From Fomitopsis serialis (Eukaryota; Basidiomycota; Agaricomycetes; Polyporales; Fomitopsidaceae), in assembly GCF_022376445.1 (NCBI RefSeq), contig NW_025954972.1:248001-312000 (forward strand): a DNA stretch of 64,000 nt. Direction: 5' to 3'. A program made the position numbers and the translations under genes. This document shows, piece by piece, positions 11,711 through 23,350 of this stretch (positions are counted from its first letter, which is position 1; every line of letters starts with the position of its first letter). The notes below the pieces were generated by a model. It was not told where the DNA came from, did not search any database, and saw only the letters and a list, made by a program, of their open reading frames with translations.

Positions 11711-13131
11711 GTCCCTTCTCTCGAGCTCGAGAAAGTGGCATACACACAGGATCAGGATCAGGAGCCGGTACCGGGCGATGCCCCACCGCAAACTTCCCTG
11801 CAGCCAACTGTCTTTGCTCGCATTCCCCAGGAAATCTTCGATGAGACCATCGACTGGATGGCCCGACCCACGTTCCTCGGCGCGGCACTGGTGTGTACGG
11901 CATGGTACCCGCGCGCCATGCACAACCTCTATTTCACAGTCCGGATATCCACTCACGCGCGGTTCGTGCTACTTGCGAAGCTAGCGCACGCGTATCCACG
12001 CGTCAGGAGCTGGCTCGCGACCACCCGCACGCTGTTCATGGCAGATATGAAGTTTCCCGACTACAAAATGGGATGGAGGCCGAACACTGGCCCCATCCTC
12101 CACGCAGTGCCGCTTGTCTTCGGCCGCATGATGTCGGGCTTGCAATCCCTAGATATTGAGGGGGCTGTACATCCTCACATGCTCCCCAAGTTCGCCCTCG
12201 CCCTGTCCCAGTTCAAGACCGTCAAGTCGCTGCGCCTGCGCGTCACGACGCCGAATACCGTCTCGCAAATCCTGTGGATCATCTCTTCGTTCCCGCAGCT
12301 CACAGACCTCGACTTGCACAGCGATACCTTCGTCGCCATACCGGAGTCTTCGGGAAATACGAGACTTAGTCACTTCGAGCCTCGTTGCGATATCCGGCTT
12401 CGTCGCCTCCGGATTCAGACGGACGGGTTCGAGGTTCAGCCAAGTTTGACTGGCGCATTTGTCGGTTGGCTCGTGAGGTCGGATATTTGCACCTCGCTGG
12501 ATGACCTGACAGTCTGCTGGGAGAATAGCACCTCGCTGCCGATGATGGTCGGATGCACCAACAGGATCCTCCGAGCAGCCGGACCATCTCTAACTCGATA
12601 TCTCGAAGAGGCCGTAGATACGGGTCGGTCAAAACCTACTCCTTATTGTTGTATTGCAGCCTAACACCCGTGTCTGCCCTAGATAGCGAGCAGCATGCAA
12701 ATCTCGTTCATAACACCAGTTTGAGGAGCATAGGATTCGGGCTGGGCCTCATCGAGGATGCCAAACCTACTCACCGCTGGTCTAGGCTGGTAGATAACTT
12801 GACTAGCATCCTTTCCACAGTTCGAAGCTGTCAGCTCGAGCACATATCCATGGCGTTTCTGTTCAAGATTACCGACGACGGGCTCCGAGTCGACGGTTTC
12901 CGAAAGGTCCTTGAGAACCTTAACCTGATGGGCGTCCACGACATCATGCGCCGATCTTACTTCGAACGACTGAAAGACGTCGAGATGACGATAATGACCG
13001 GACACAGATCGAGATTGCATTATGTGAGCGAGGCCGACGTCCGTCAAGAGCTCCTCGCCACGTTCCGGGCTTTACTCAAGCCGTGGTGTGATCGCAATAT
13101 AGTCCGGATCGACCTCTCCCGCAGGTGGTAA
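11711..13131 (+). CDS. F-box-like protein, copy 1 (5' exon not located)
   Basis: The frame is open from 11711, just after an acceptor-like gcatag, and has no in-frame ATG near its start, so a short upstream exon is missing. Exons 11711-12629 and 12683-13131 join in phase over a 53-nt intron (ctaacac branch site, ctag acceptor). An F-box-like motif (IPQEIFDETIDWM, then AALVCTAWYPRAMHNLYFTV) is followed by a leucine-rich C-terminal body (LPKFALALSQFKTVKSLRLR, FPQLTDLDLHSD), as in the large basidiomycete F-box/LRR-like families. These usually act as substrate receptors of SCF ubiquitin ligases. Two related copies lie downstream. Confidence 0.7.
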
Positions 13132-13726
13132 CTGAGACATTCCTCGGGCAATGTGACGTGAGCGAGTTCTTGCGCATGTACAGGCGTGTTTCTCACCTCA
13201 CTTTCCCTCTTCCCATTCAGTGATTCTTGATGGATTCTGCACGGGTACCTGTGGAAATGATGGAGAGAAGTATGAAGTGCTAGCCTCAGTAGGGTAAGTG
13301 TCGAGGGCATAAGACCTGCTGAGGCCGTACGATATTGGCGGAATCGTTCCGCGCGATGCCTCCGATATCACACATGTGCTAGCAGCGGGTGAGCTGACCA
13401 TCCCCAATACACCGTATGCTATCATCATATCACCCCCTTTTTGACGGAAAGATTCTGCGCTATCCTGCGTAGCATAATCATGATAGGAAAAGGTGGACCA
13501 GGTAACGCTATACACAGCGTGTGTTGGTGTCAGCGGGCGGCTCTCCTGAACCGCACAGTACACAGCCTTGATGCAACGATACTTCGTCTTCTGACGACTG
13601 ACAGCGCACACAATCGTTCCGGCAGGTCACCGGCAGATACCACTCGACGATGACGACAACCTTGTCTCACGTTCGTGCTGTCTATTTTTCTGCTGTGTCT
13701 GAGCCCCGTTGACATGTGTATAGGTT

Positions 13727-14968
13727 ACAACCCCTGCCGCAGACGCTCTGCACACACAGATCGGCGAAGGGCGGTCACCGATCTAGGCACACTACCTCCG
13801 ACTCTGTCCGCTCGCATTGCGCTCGAGATCTATGAAGATATCATCGACTACATGGAGCAATGTGCACTGCCCCAGGCCGCGCTGGTCTGCTGGGTATGGT
13901 ACCCCCGTGCCATGCACATTCTCTACTCCACTGTTGAGGTCAACACTCGCACGAGCTTCGATATGCTTTTGAAGCAGGCTCGTACGTCTCCGCGCGTCAA
14001 GCAATGGCTCGCATCCACGCGTACGCTGATCGTCGTTGATGGCTTCCTTCACTACGACTCCAAGGTACTACGGGGAGAAAGGATGGTCGCTTTCTTCATG
14101 CACTGCCTCTTGCCTTCGGTCGGACGATGTCCGGCATACAACGCTCGAGATTGGCGGCAGCCTATATCCTGCCATGCTCCCGACGTTCGTGATGGCATGG
14201 TCTCAATTCACAAGTCTCCGCACGCTGCGGCTGTCCGATCTCGAGCTGAACAGCGTCACCCAATTGCGGTAGATCGTTGTGCCTTCTCAGAGCTCAAAGA
14301 ACTCGCTCTATACGGAAGCGCCTTGCACTGCGACAGTCTGCGAGCAATGCCCAACATGTCATGTTCCAACCCGGGTCTCGCGTCCCGAAGCTCCATCGTC
14401 TCGAGATCGACACGTACAGCTACGACGTAAGCAGGTGGGAGACCATTATTGACTGGCTCGCATACTCGGGCGTCACTTCCCTCGGCGAACTGACGGTCTA
14501 CTTGACGAACGAACCCGGAAGAAGTCTCGGCCCCTCGACAGGCTCCTCGCAGCAGCAGAAGCATCGTTGTCTCAGTATTACGAGTTCGTCAATGACGACG
14601 CCCTCAGCATTCTGGCTGGGTTCTTTCCAGCTCGCCGTCAGCGCCGAAATCTTACGTCCAACACATCCTTGCGAACTCTGCACTTCATGCTGCACGCCAT
14701 TGATGAAGCCAGCCTCTCCATAAATGGCCCTTGGCAGTGGACGAGATACGTGGTGTCTTGGCTACTGTCCGGAGCCAGGAGCTCGAAGACGTAACGATCT
14801 GGTCCTCCTTCAACCTATACGGAAACGCGTTCGACGAACTTCGCCTCATCCTGGGCAGCTCGACCTACGGGGCCTGCACGGTGTCATGGACCAACCGTAC
14901 TTTGACCAGTTGACGAGGGTCAAGGTTATGATGATGGTAATCACGATCGCGGAAACGGAGCAAGACTG
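13727..14968 (+). CDS. F-box-like protein, copy 2, frameshifted as read
   Basis: Tandem paralogue of the preceding gene. It opens after an identical-type acceptor (gtgtatag) at 13726. LPPTLSARIALEIYEDIIDYM and ALVCWVWYPRAMHILYSTVE match the F-box-like region of copy 1, and TRTSFDMLLKQARTSPRVKQ matches its next segment. The homology then passes through several frames: near 14130-14150 (into TLEIGGSLYPAMLPTFVMAW), 14270 (AFSELKELALYGSALHCDSL), 14365 (PKLHRLEIDTYSYDV) and again after 14720 up to GVMDQPYFDQLTRVKVMMM. Several shifts fit loss of a single base. It is either a young pseudogene or an intact gene with consensus errors. Confidence 0.6.
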
Positions 14969-15244
14969 AGGCCGACGACATCGCCCGAGAGCTCGCTCTG
15001 TTCCTCCAAAACGTACTCGGACCATGGAACGCTCGCGGTTTCCTGCACGAGTGGCGGTCACCCCATACATCACGAATGTGAGCACGCATCATTTGGTTAG
15101 TACGTATCGTGTTCTGATTTCATCCTCCTTCAGAATGACTGTCCCGATAGCACTGAGCGTAACCGATGATATGGTCAGACGTGCGGTGATAATAGTACTC
15201 TATACATTGCATCCTTTACTACAGAGGTCGCGGAACAAGACGAG

Positions 15245-16015
15245 CTACGGTCGAAGAGAAATCGACTGAACGTCAAAAACGTCTACATCGTAGGGTAGAC
15301 GAATCCCAGAGCGGGCCCTTCTGATTCTCGTCACGTACTCGTAAACACGCGACCAGTCCCTGCAGACGTGCGTTGACCCTACACCGTCTGTCCCAATGAG
15401 GTTGCCCTTTTCGTCCTTGGCGTCCATAGCATCGATGGTGATATCGGAGGAGCAGAGGACGGCTTGGCGGAGGTAGTTCAGGCATTGACCGCTGTGTGCG
15501 TTTGGCCCGTAGATCAGAGCTTGACGGAGGGTGTCGATGCACTGCAGCTGCGTGAACATCGACACGTTGAATTCCCGTCCTACATAGAGCAACGGCGAAT
15601 CAATTGGCCAGTGCCGCGCGAAGATGGTCGGACGCTACCTTCGGGGCCGAGACGAACGCTCGGGTGGCCCTGAGGAAACATGTGCGTGAGGGTCTGCCAC
15701 TCCGTCCACGTATTGAGATCGCCCGTGATCTTGTAATGGTCCGAGTTCTCAACGTCATGGCAACCAGTCCAGCGACACGGGAAGTTCCCTCGGATAGTCA
15801 TGATCTCCAGTAGAACCTGTAGAATAAGGCAGTACCGTGGTGTTTCAGTTGCGGTATTGAACGACCAACTGTCCACATACCGTAGTTCTTCCGTTCCTCG
15901 ACGCGCTGCCTTGGAGGTTTGACAACGTGATAGCGTTGAACGCGACACTTATGGCCAGGACAATCCAAGCATAGGCTGGCGGTCCCGATAGCAGACGCGA
16001 CAGACGGTGCAGCAT
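15245..16015 (-). CDS. UstYa-like (DUF3328) oxidase family protein, frameshifted, motif His lost
   Basis: UstYa-type proteins are membrane-anchored enzymes of fungal peptide and other secondary-metabolite pathways, with two HxxHC motifs. The ATG at 16015 opens a membrane segment (AYAWIVLAISVAFNAITL). The family then continues as VEERKNYG, an intron with donor gtatgt, DYPRELPVSLDWLP, VENSDHYKITGD, VRLGPEG, a 63-nt intron, and REFNVSMFTQLQCIDTLRQA. The second motif region reads NAHSGQCLNYLRQA, and the end is STHVCRDWSRVYEYV. Three 1-nt losses (near 15917, 15770 and 15762) break the frame; all are homopolymer-type. Independently, the usual HxxHC motifs read TQLQC and HSGQC, so three motif histidines are substituted. 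It is probably catalytically altered or inactive. Confidence 0.7.
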
Positions 16016-16558
16016 TGCGCTCGTTGGCTCAGTTGCACACTTGATATCTTTGATGGAAAACGATCTTCAATGTCTACGGGAATGGGGCAAAACAATCAAT
16101 CCGTACCGAGGATTGAAGTGTGGCTTGACTGCGGGTGGAACGAGGGAACAACCCGACACGATCCCGCCGTACGTGAAGGTTCAGTCCAACAAAGGTCGCC
16201 GGGCTGCCCGTGGGCGGTGTGGGCGCCGATGATGGGGCGCTGGTCTGTCAAATGCATCAGGCAGTGTACTGTTGCGGTCTAGGACTGTCTACGAGCGCTA
16301 ATATAACACACGTACGTACTTTGCGCATTAAATCTGAGATCACCCCAAGTTGGTCAACAAAACATACCAAGCAGTCAAGTACCAGCTTGCGGAGATCTAC
16401 TACCTGTAGGTACTGCGGCGCTGAACCTATCTGAAGGACAGTGGCTTCGGACTGATCATATTCCTTGATTATATAGTGTAAATTAACCAACTCATCTACT
16501 ACGGCGTTCAATATCAATTCAAGTGCCCCATCTGCGGCGAGACGACTCAGTGATCCAT

Positions 16559-17900
16559 TCAAGCAGCCCCCCCTCGGTGATTAAACCACAGCTTCAACGT
16601 GCTGCGCCACATCTCGTCTATGACAGGGATAACGACATTCTCTTGCCTCCGATCTCCATTAAGCAGCTGTGGTAAGAGCTGCACGCGCCGCGTGACCTCA
16701 ATCTCCGCGCCTTCGTTCCAAAATACCTGCCTCCCTCGAAGTGCCAGCAATATATGCCACGCGGGAAGTTCGCGAGATCGCGCAGTGCCTCCCGGAGCTG
16801 CTCGTTCGTAGCGGGGCCCCAGCGCGGCTCGAAGGCATGGTAGGCCTTCAAGAACCTCTCTTGAAGAGCGACGTGCTGCCTGAAAAGCATTGCGATAGCC
16901 TCTTCAATGCCGAGCTTGTGTTCGAGCATGTGGCCGTGACGAGGTTGTGCCGGGCGTCGCCAGCACTCTGCTCCGTGTTAAACGATATTATGTCCTGGAT
17001 GCCGGAATGGACATGAACGTTAAGTCCTGTAAACTGCAGGAATATACGGCACTTACATTATCTATGATCAGCATATCCGTGACGCACAAGCTCATTTCTG
17101 CCATCGCAGGATGGTAGACAACCTCGTCGGGCAGCTCTTGCAACATGAGGCTACAAGGACGGAAACCGACCGTCTCCCGGCGGATATCAAGTAACTATCG
17201 ATGGACCGGTACAGGTCTGATCGCGGTCAGCCGCCTCGTGACGACGATTCGACGTAGTCGTGAATAATCCACGAAACGCGCTGAGCGATGCGCCCGACTG
17301 CTCCGCTGTCGATCGCGTGCGCCCAGAATCTGTGCAAACAACAGTGAGCTTGACTAACAGAAAGGATTCATCGGACTTACCGGGTGTGATCTCTCCTAGG
17401 ATACTTCGCCGTCGGGGCGCGGTCGTGTGGATATGCAGCGCATGTACGACCGCATCGACCATCTTGCGACATCCTTCCGCGTTCTCCACGTCGGTATAAT
17501 GGTCGAATACGAAGAACAGATTGAACAGGTCGCAACCGGTTCTCAGAATCTCTGGCGACATGGCAACACTCAGTCTGTGACTCAATGCGACATGCATAGC
17601 CGATACTTTGTTGGAAAACGGGTAGACCAGGGCAGCCGCAAGTGCTACAGAACCCGTAATAAGTTCTGTTCCTTCGTACACCTCGAGCGCTCACCAACGT
17701 TACACTTGTCAAAGGCTCGTTGAGATTCTCATTGAACGCTTGGAAGGAGCGGAACCACTCTGCGGACGCAGCTATGACCTCATCAGCATATGGGTTGATG
17801 CTGCGAGGCCAAGCCAAGACTTCATGGTATCGGGAAGGGATAGGAAGTTGTAATGGCCATCTCTCGTTCGGGCTGTTCGAATGGTAGTGGATGCTCGCAT
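16559..17900 (-). CDS. Sesquiterpene (class I terpene) synthase, frameshifted as read
   Basis: Class I terpene synthases cyclise farnesyl diphosphate. Family blocks appear in order on the minus strand: FLSLPDTMKSW then WPRSINPYADEV and ASAEWFRSFQAFN, SQRAFDKCN, GCDLFNLFFVFDHYTDVEN, FWAHAIDSGAVGRIAQR, DIRRETVGFRPCSLMLQ, AEMSLCVTDMLIIDN, and, after an intron, DIISFNTEQ, MLEHKLGIEEAIAMLF, RYFGTKG, then VIPVIDEMWRSTLKLWF. The metal-binding Asp motif reads DHYTD instead of the common DEYTD. The NSE motif (NDIISFNTE) is complete across the intron. At least five single-base frame breaks occur, most explained by one lost base (for example SW-P-WPRSIN at about 17815). It neighbours the UstYa-like gene on the same strand. 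Confidence 0.75.
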
Positions 17901-18929
17901 TGACCCAGACAGACATGCTTTATATGCTGTGATCCACCGGTGGCACTCACCTCCCTTCCCATGAAGTCCGACTGTCGGTGTAGAGCTAAGCCCGCAGACT
18001 AGGACGGTCTCTTTATTGAAACCGGCTTCCGTATGTGCTTCACCTAGCCGACTCGGAGTGCAGTAATAATGCATACGCATATGCGCCGAGCGTCCTGTGC
18101 GGCGCCGAGTGACAGCAGGCATGCATGATTCCAAGTTCAGGACCAAGCAACACAGTGTTCTCCGTTCCACTGTGAGTGCGGAGCGCACAAAAGAGGATAG
18201 GCTGTCTGCATCAATGAGGGAAAGGTCACCTCTCGCGCGTCTTGTCTCGGACTCCGAGGCTCGCGACATCGCATCAAGGTTGGATGGGCCACCAGAACAT
18301 CCCCGAGACGTGGCCGTCGGTGTCCGATCTGGTAAGAATGGTGACGTCGGGGACGACGCTGAACGGGGAGTTCGTTATGTTAATGTAGTAGAAATTGTGA
18401 AGTTGGGCACTCACTGAACGAAACTTGTACGGCAGTCACCGTGCTGGTCTGCGTTATTTTAGATGAAGAGGCGAAGCTGCGCTTCATCCGTCCTTGCCAA
18501 GCCCTTGCCGGCGAGCGCAGCCAGACATCCCACGGATAGGTTTGCTATGGAGCGTTATATTCCCTTGCTGAAACAGCGAGATCGCCGAGAGGCGCTTGAA
18601 ACAAGGCACGTCTAGACGACTGCCTCTAACCTCCTAACAGTACATGCAATTGGGTGAAAGATGCAACGGGTAGAACAGGGATGTGGCAGACCTTCATGAC
18701 GGCTCGAGGACATGCCACAGACATGGCAATACAACGCATGGGCGGAGGAGAGATACGCAATCAAAACTCGGAGTCGCACGCGCGCTTCTTGCATTTGCCC
18801 CTAACAACCCATCGCAATTTCCGAGTCCAGTGTCGCCGTCCGCCTTTCATTAACGCGCTAGGCTGATGACTCGGACAGTCAAACGCAGATCATGCCCTAG
18901 ACTAGAGCTACTCCCTGTCGCAGGTAGTA

Positions 18930-19260
18930 TCCGACTACATCCCGCTTTCTGAGATTTACGAGGGAATCATCGACAGGATGGACAGCTCCGCCGCGTTATC
19001 ACGCGCTGCTTTGTCGGTGGTGGGGCGCGCAGCGCGCAAGCTCTACTTTGATCCACATTAATACCCATGCATCCTTCGATTGTCTGGAAAAGCAGCTACT
19101 CACTTCTCCCTGTGTTAAGCGATGACTCGCGACAACATGCGAGCTCCTCGCCTCAGACAGCGAGTATGCGAACCTCCGTTCAGACGAACGCAACAGACAC
19201 GAAGCTGCTTCCATACTACGTACCACCGCCCTACCCTTAGAGGCGAGTTCTATCTGAGAT
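18930..19260 (+). pseudogene. F-box-like relic, copy 3
   Basis: VSDYIPLSEIYEGIIDRMDS and AALSRAALSVVGRAARKLYF align with the F-box-like start of copies 1 and 2. After a frame break, THASFDCLEKQLLTSPCVKR is followed by an in-frame TGA exactly where the paralogues have Trp (VKQWLAST), then LATTCELLASDSEYANLRSD. Nothing recognisable follows. This is a truncated copy with a nonsense change, so unlike its neighbours it cannot be rescued by restoring single bases. Confidence 0.7.
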
Positions 19261-20347
19261 ACCGCACTCGCGGGTATCGTCCTGCGTTAGACGCATCGTG
19301 GTCGTAACTCGGACGAACTTGAATTTGGTAGCTGGGAGCAGCCTTAGCCTAATTCACGTCAAGCGAGCTATGTAAACATCAACCCACCGGCATACCCATA
19401 ACACTCAGCCCCCATGGCCGTCGAGACTACCGGATATCCTCTTGCCCGTCCCCTGGCACACGACCCTGCTTGGCCCATCACCTTGTGTAACTGTCGCGCC
19501 AGCATATATATAGCGAAATTCCTCGCGTTTTTGACATTATACAGGCGAGCGAAGTCGCGGAACGGAGTTAAAACAGAGCATGCATGATGGCAGACGCAAG
19601 AAGGATGCCAGCGAGACGGATGGCCGAGCTCAGTCTACTTACGGCAACGCGCCTTCCCGATCGGCGTACTTACTTCGCCCACGACTTCGATGTGCCCTCC
19701 TCGTCGCCCATCTATTTTTTCAAGTTTGCGCGCATCTGTTATAGCTTGAGCCCGGTCGAATCGAGTCGAGTTTCTGCCAGGTTCCTCTCATCTTCGCACG
19801 ACGCGGCCTCAGCGTGGACGGGCGGCGAGGGGTTGCAGACCCGGGTGCTTGGTGCATTATGGATGAGAAGAGCAGGATCAGCACGGTTGCGTAGTAAGTA
19901 CTTAAGTACTCACTCAGTGTCAGTCTCGTTGTGCGACATAAAGAGGCTATTCCGTAGCTGCGCACTCCATTATCGCCCTCGTCAGCAGTTTGATTACGGC
20001 GTTTCGACGCAATTGTAGTTGACCGCCTATAAATGGCGACATCAATAGCCCCGGAACCAGACAGGTGAGCTCTACAAGGCTCTGCAGTGGTGGCGGTAGT
20101 CGAGGCTAGTATGTACTGGTCGATCTTAGTTTCCGTGACCGTGACGATCTGTCCCAATGCGGTTGTTTGGGATGATTCATCCGCCGCCCGATCCCGCCCA
20201 CTGCACAAGCTGAGTAACTGCTCCTCCGACTCCGGGATCGTCGGTAAACAGAACTTACACTCTGTAGTCATCGAACTTCGTGTTCAAATAAAAGCAAGGA
20301 TCCGTTCACTCGCAAACTGGGCCATCTCATAGCATACTCACACAACC
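19261..20347. other. Intergenic spacer upstream of the NmrA-like gene
   Basis: No homology-bearing frame was found. Long frames on both strands at 19584-20271 have no family features or splice structure. The last 300 bases probably hold the promoter of the gene at 20348; tataaatgg occurs at 20027-20035. Confidence 0.4.
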
Positions 20348-21508
20348 ATGTCCGACACGAAAACTCTCGTTCTCGTCCTGGGAGCCACTGGACGCACCGG
20401 CCGAACGGTCATCGATGCTCTCCTGAAGACCGGTCAATATGTACGTCCTTCATCCATTCCTTCGAAGGCGTCCTCGGTAACTCCGCTCCGCCCCTTTTCC
20501 TCAGAACGTCGCTGCACTGACGCGCTCGGCGTCCAAACCGGAAGTCGAGGCACTTCGATCGCAAGGTGTTGAGATCCGTATCGGCGATTTTGCCGCGGAC
20601 CCGCCCGCGAAGCTCTCTGAACATCTCAAGGGCGTCGACGTGCTCCTGAGCACCGTCTCCGCAGAGGCGATCATACAACAGAAGCCGATATTCAAGGCTG
20701 CGGCTGATGCGGGTGTCAAGAGGCTTATTCCGTGTGACTTTGGAACGCCCGGTGCAAGGGGCGTCAGAGATTTGCATGACCTGGTGCGTCCTCCACTTAT
20801 CTCTACAGGATGACGGCGCGATTGATGGACGATCATGTACCTTCAGAAACTCGATATCAGGGAGTACCTCCAGGAGCTCAGCGCGGCCTCTAATGGCGCC
20901 TCGACCTACACCTTCATCGATATCGGGTGGTGGATGCAGCTCGCGGTGCCTGCCTCGTCCACGACTCCCTCGATGCTCGGCCCGCTTATCGACGAGTACT
21001 ATGCGGACGACGACAAACCGATGCTCCTCACAGACATTGACCGCATCGGCCCGTATGTCGCCCGGATCCTCAGCGACTCGCGCACGGCCAACCAGTACAT
21101 CATCATCTGGGAAGACGAGCTGAGCCTCAAGGAGTCGAGGGAGATCGCAGAGGCTGCCAGCGGGGAAGGCCCGACTATCCGTGCCAGGCGTGTCGCAGTA
21201 AGCGATCTCCTCCTATGTTTCTCATCACCATATTTCTGACTCTGTCTTCGGCGCAGATCGACAAGGACGCGTTGACTCAGCGCGCCGCTGAGTATAAGGC
21301 AGTGTACGCGGCCTCGGGCGACTCGGGCGCACATGCGGTCACCTCCTTTTCGGAGTACATGATCAGCATCCACTTCCTCGGCGAGGACTCCCTTGCGAAC
21401 GCGAAGAAGCTCGGCGCGCTCGACGCGCGGGAGCTCTATCCCGACATCGCGCCAAAGCGCTTCGCAGACTTTGTGAAGGCATATTATGGGAACGGCGCGG
21501 CGCATTGA
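20348..21508 (+). CDS. NmrA-like / isoflavone-reductase-like NAD(P)-binding protein, 324 aa
   Basis: Four exons (20348-20440, 20505-20783, 20847-21197, 21257-21508) join exactly in phase; introns are 59-64 nt. The start MSDTKTLVLVLGATGRTGRT carries the Rossmann GATGxxGR dinucleotide-binding motif of atypical short-chain dehydrogenases. VDVLLSTVSAEAIIQQ, FKAAADAGVKRLIPCDFGTP and the FIDIGWWMQL segment are typical of fungal NmrA-like and isoflavone-reductase-like proteins. Members reduce small aromatic or phenolic substrates or sense NADP(H); the substrate cannot be read from sequence. The coding sequence is intact, with no frame break. Confidence 0.88.
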
Positions 21509-22328
21509 CTGGGCTGTCGTCTTTGGTCAGTAATGGGTTGTGGTATAGGACGCGGGAGCAATGATGAAAGGACGGTCAGAGGGCAAGGGATAAAGCATCT
21601 TCGTACTGATTGTCTTTGCTGAAATCCAATGTGGTTGATCAATACAGCGTTGCACTTACATGGCGGGCGAAGGATATCACGAAGCGGGGTCGCCGGCGGT
21701 GATGAGCACCGGCGGCCATAGCAGCAATCATTGCCAAGGAGGTACATACTCACGAACCGCACGGTGACGGTGATGGGAGTCGAGCTTTACATCTCGATCG
21801 ATCAGCAAATTCCGTACCAAGCCACAGGCGATCCTGAACGTTCCTGAACGTTGAACTTCCGACAGCTGTCATGTTTGCGTACCACCCATCTACTGCATAG
21901 TATTCACACAAGCGCTTTGTGTGCTACATACGAGCCATACCAATGTCGTGCACTCGAGTACCGGGCCCAGGTGGAAGTGGCACGCGCTCCTCAGAATTGC
22001 CATTGTGCAATAGCAGTTTACAATCGCAGGTGAGCTTGTCGAATGTTGCTTGGCTTCGAATCGCTGAGCCCTCCTGCCTGATGCACTTAGACTGGCATAC
22101 GCCAAGAGGCGGCCTCCGCGGGACGTCGCAGCTCGTTATCTCCCATGGTGAACACCGTGACCATGCGCCGCAATCCGCCATATCTCTACTCATGACCCAG
22201 ATCGCCCATAACCCTTAGGCTGCATAAGTACCAGGCGGTCTGCCTGAGCCTCGCTCTCGGAGTAGTCTCTTATCTCTCCGAGTCGAACATCCGCGTACCA
22301 GGCAAAGTCCGCCAACAACACTTCGGCC
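21509..22328. other. Intergenic spacer
   Basis: No gene or clear repeat was found between the NmrA-like gene and the OPT gene. The region holds the 3' flank of the former and the promoter of the latter. Confidence 0.4.
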
Positions 22329-23350
22329 ATGGTCGAGCCGGTGTCCCACCTACCTGCGTACGACGACGACGAAAAGCATCTTTCCGACAGCTCTTCCGTC
22401 GAGAGACAGCTCAAGGCCGACGTCGTCGTCGACGATGCCGAGCTCACCAAGAAGGTCGAGGCGTTGGAGGACCGCATCGCCAACGACGAGGCCACCGAGG
22501 CTGAGTACCGTGTCGAAGAAGCATACGAAGTCGCCGTCAAGGCAGGGTATAACTTCCTTCCTCTCATACGGACATGATTGCTCATTCCCACTCTTCGCTA
22601 GGTCTTGTCGGCGAGGGATGATCCTGAGCTCCAGGCGGTCACATTCCGCACTGTCTTCCTGGGCCTTGGCTTTTCGGCATTCGGAGCGTGCGTAGCCTAT
22701 GTTCGTCGGGTTTGTGTGAGCTTGAAGTCAACGCCATTGCAGCGTATTGGCGCAGATATACTATTTCAAGCCTCAGACACTCAGCGTCTCGACGCTGCTC
22801 CTGCTCATCCTGTCGTACTGGTTCGGTAATGGAATGCATATGGTCATGCCCGCTAAGGGCTGGTTGCGCTGGCTGAACCCTAGTCCATTCAACAGTACGT
22901 GCGTTGACCCTACCGTCACGCGGGGATCTGACGTGCACTCTGTAGTCAAGGAACACACGGCTATCATTATCATGGCTTCCACAGCCTCTCACTCTGCTGT
23001 TGCGATTCAAGTCATCTCTGTGCAGAACTGTAAGTCACGTAACATGACATCGAGAGCCTAATACTCATTCCACCTCTCTAGTGTTCTACAATAATGATAT
23101 GGTTTGTCCCACGTAAGGCATCAAGCAGACCACTAGACACTTACTCGTGCACAGAACCCCGGGATCGCCATTTTCACATTGATTGGCTCACAATTGATTG
23201 GGTATGGGTATGCAGGTCTGCTCGCCGAGGCTCTCGTTCGTCCGACAAAATGCTTCTGGCCAGCCACCAGTATGTCCAAATCAAACGACCATGTCCCGCA
23301 TGTTTTCTGACTCAGTCTGTGGTACAGTCTACACTTCCAACCTCTTCCAT

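Noticed and set aside
19584..20271. Overlapping frames on both strands (144 and 183 codons)
   Set aside because: No motif, signal peptide with mature domain, or splice structure; frame lengths are compatible with chance at this GC content.
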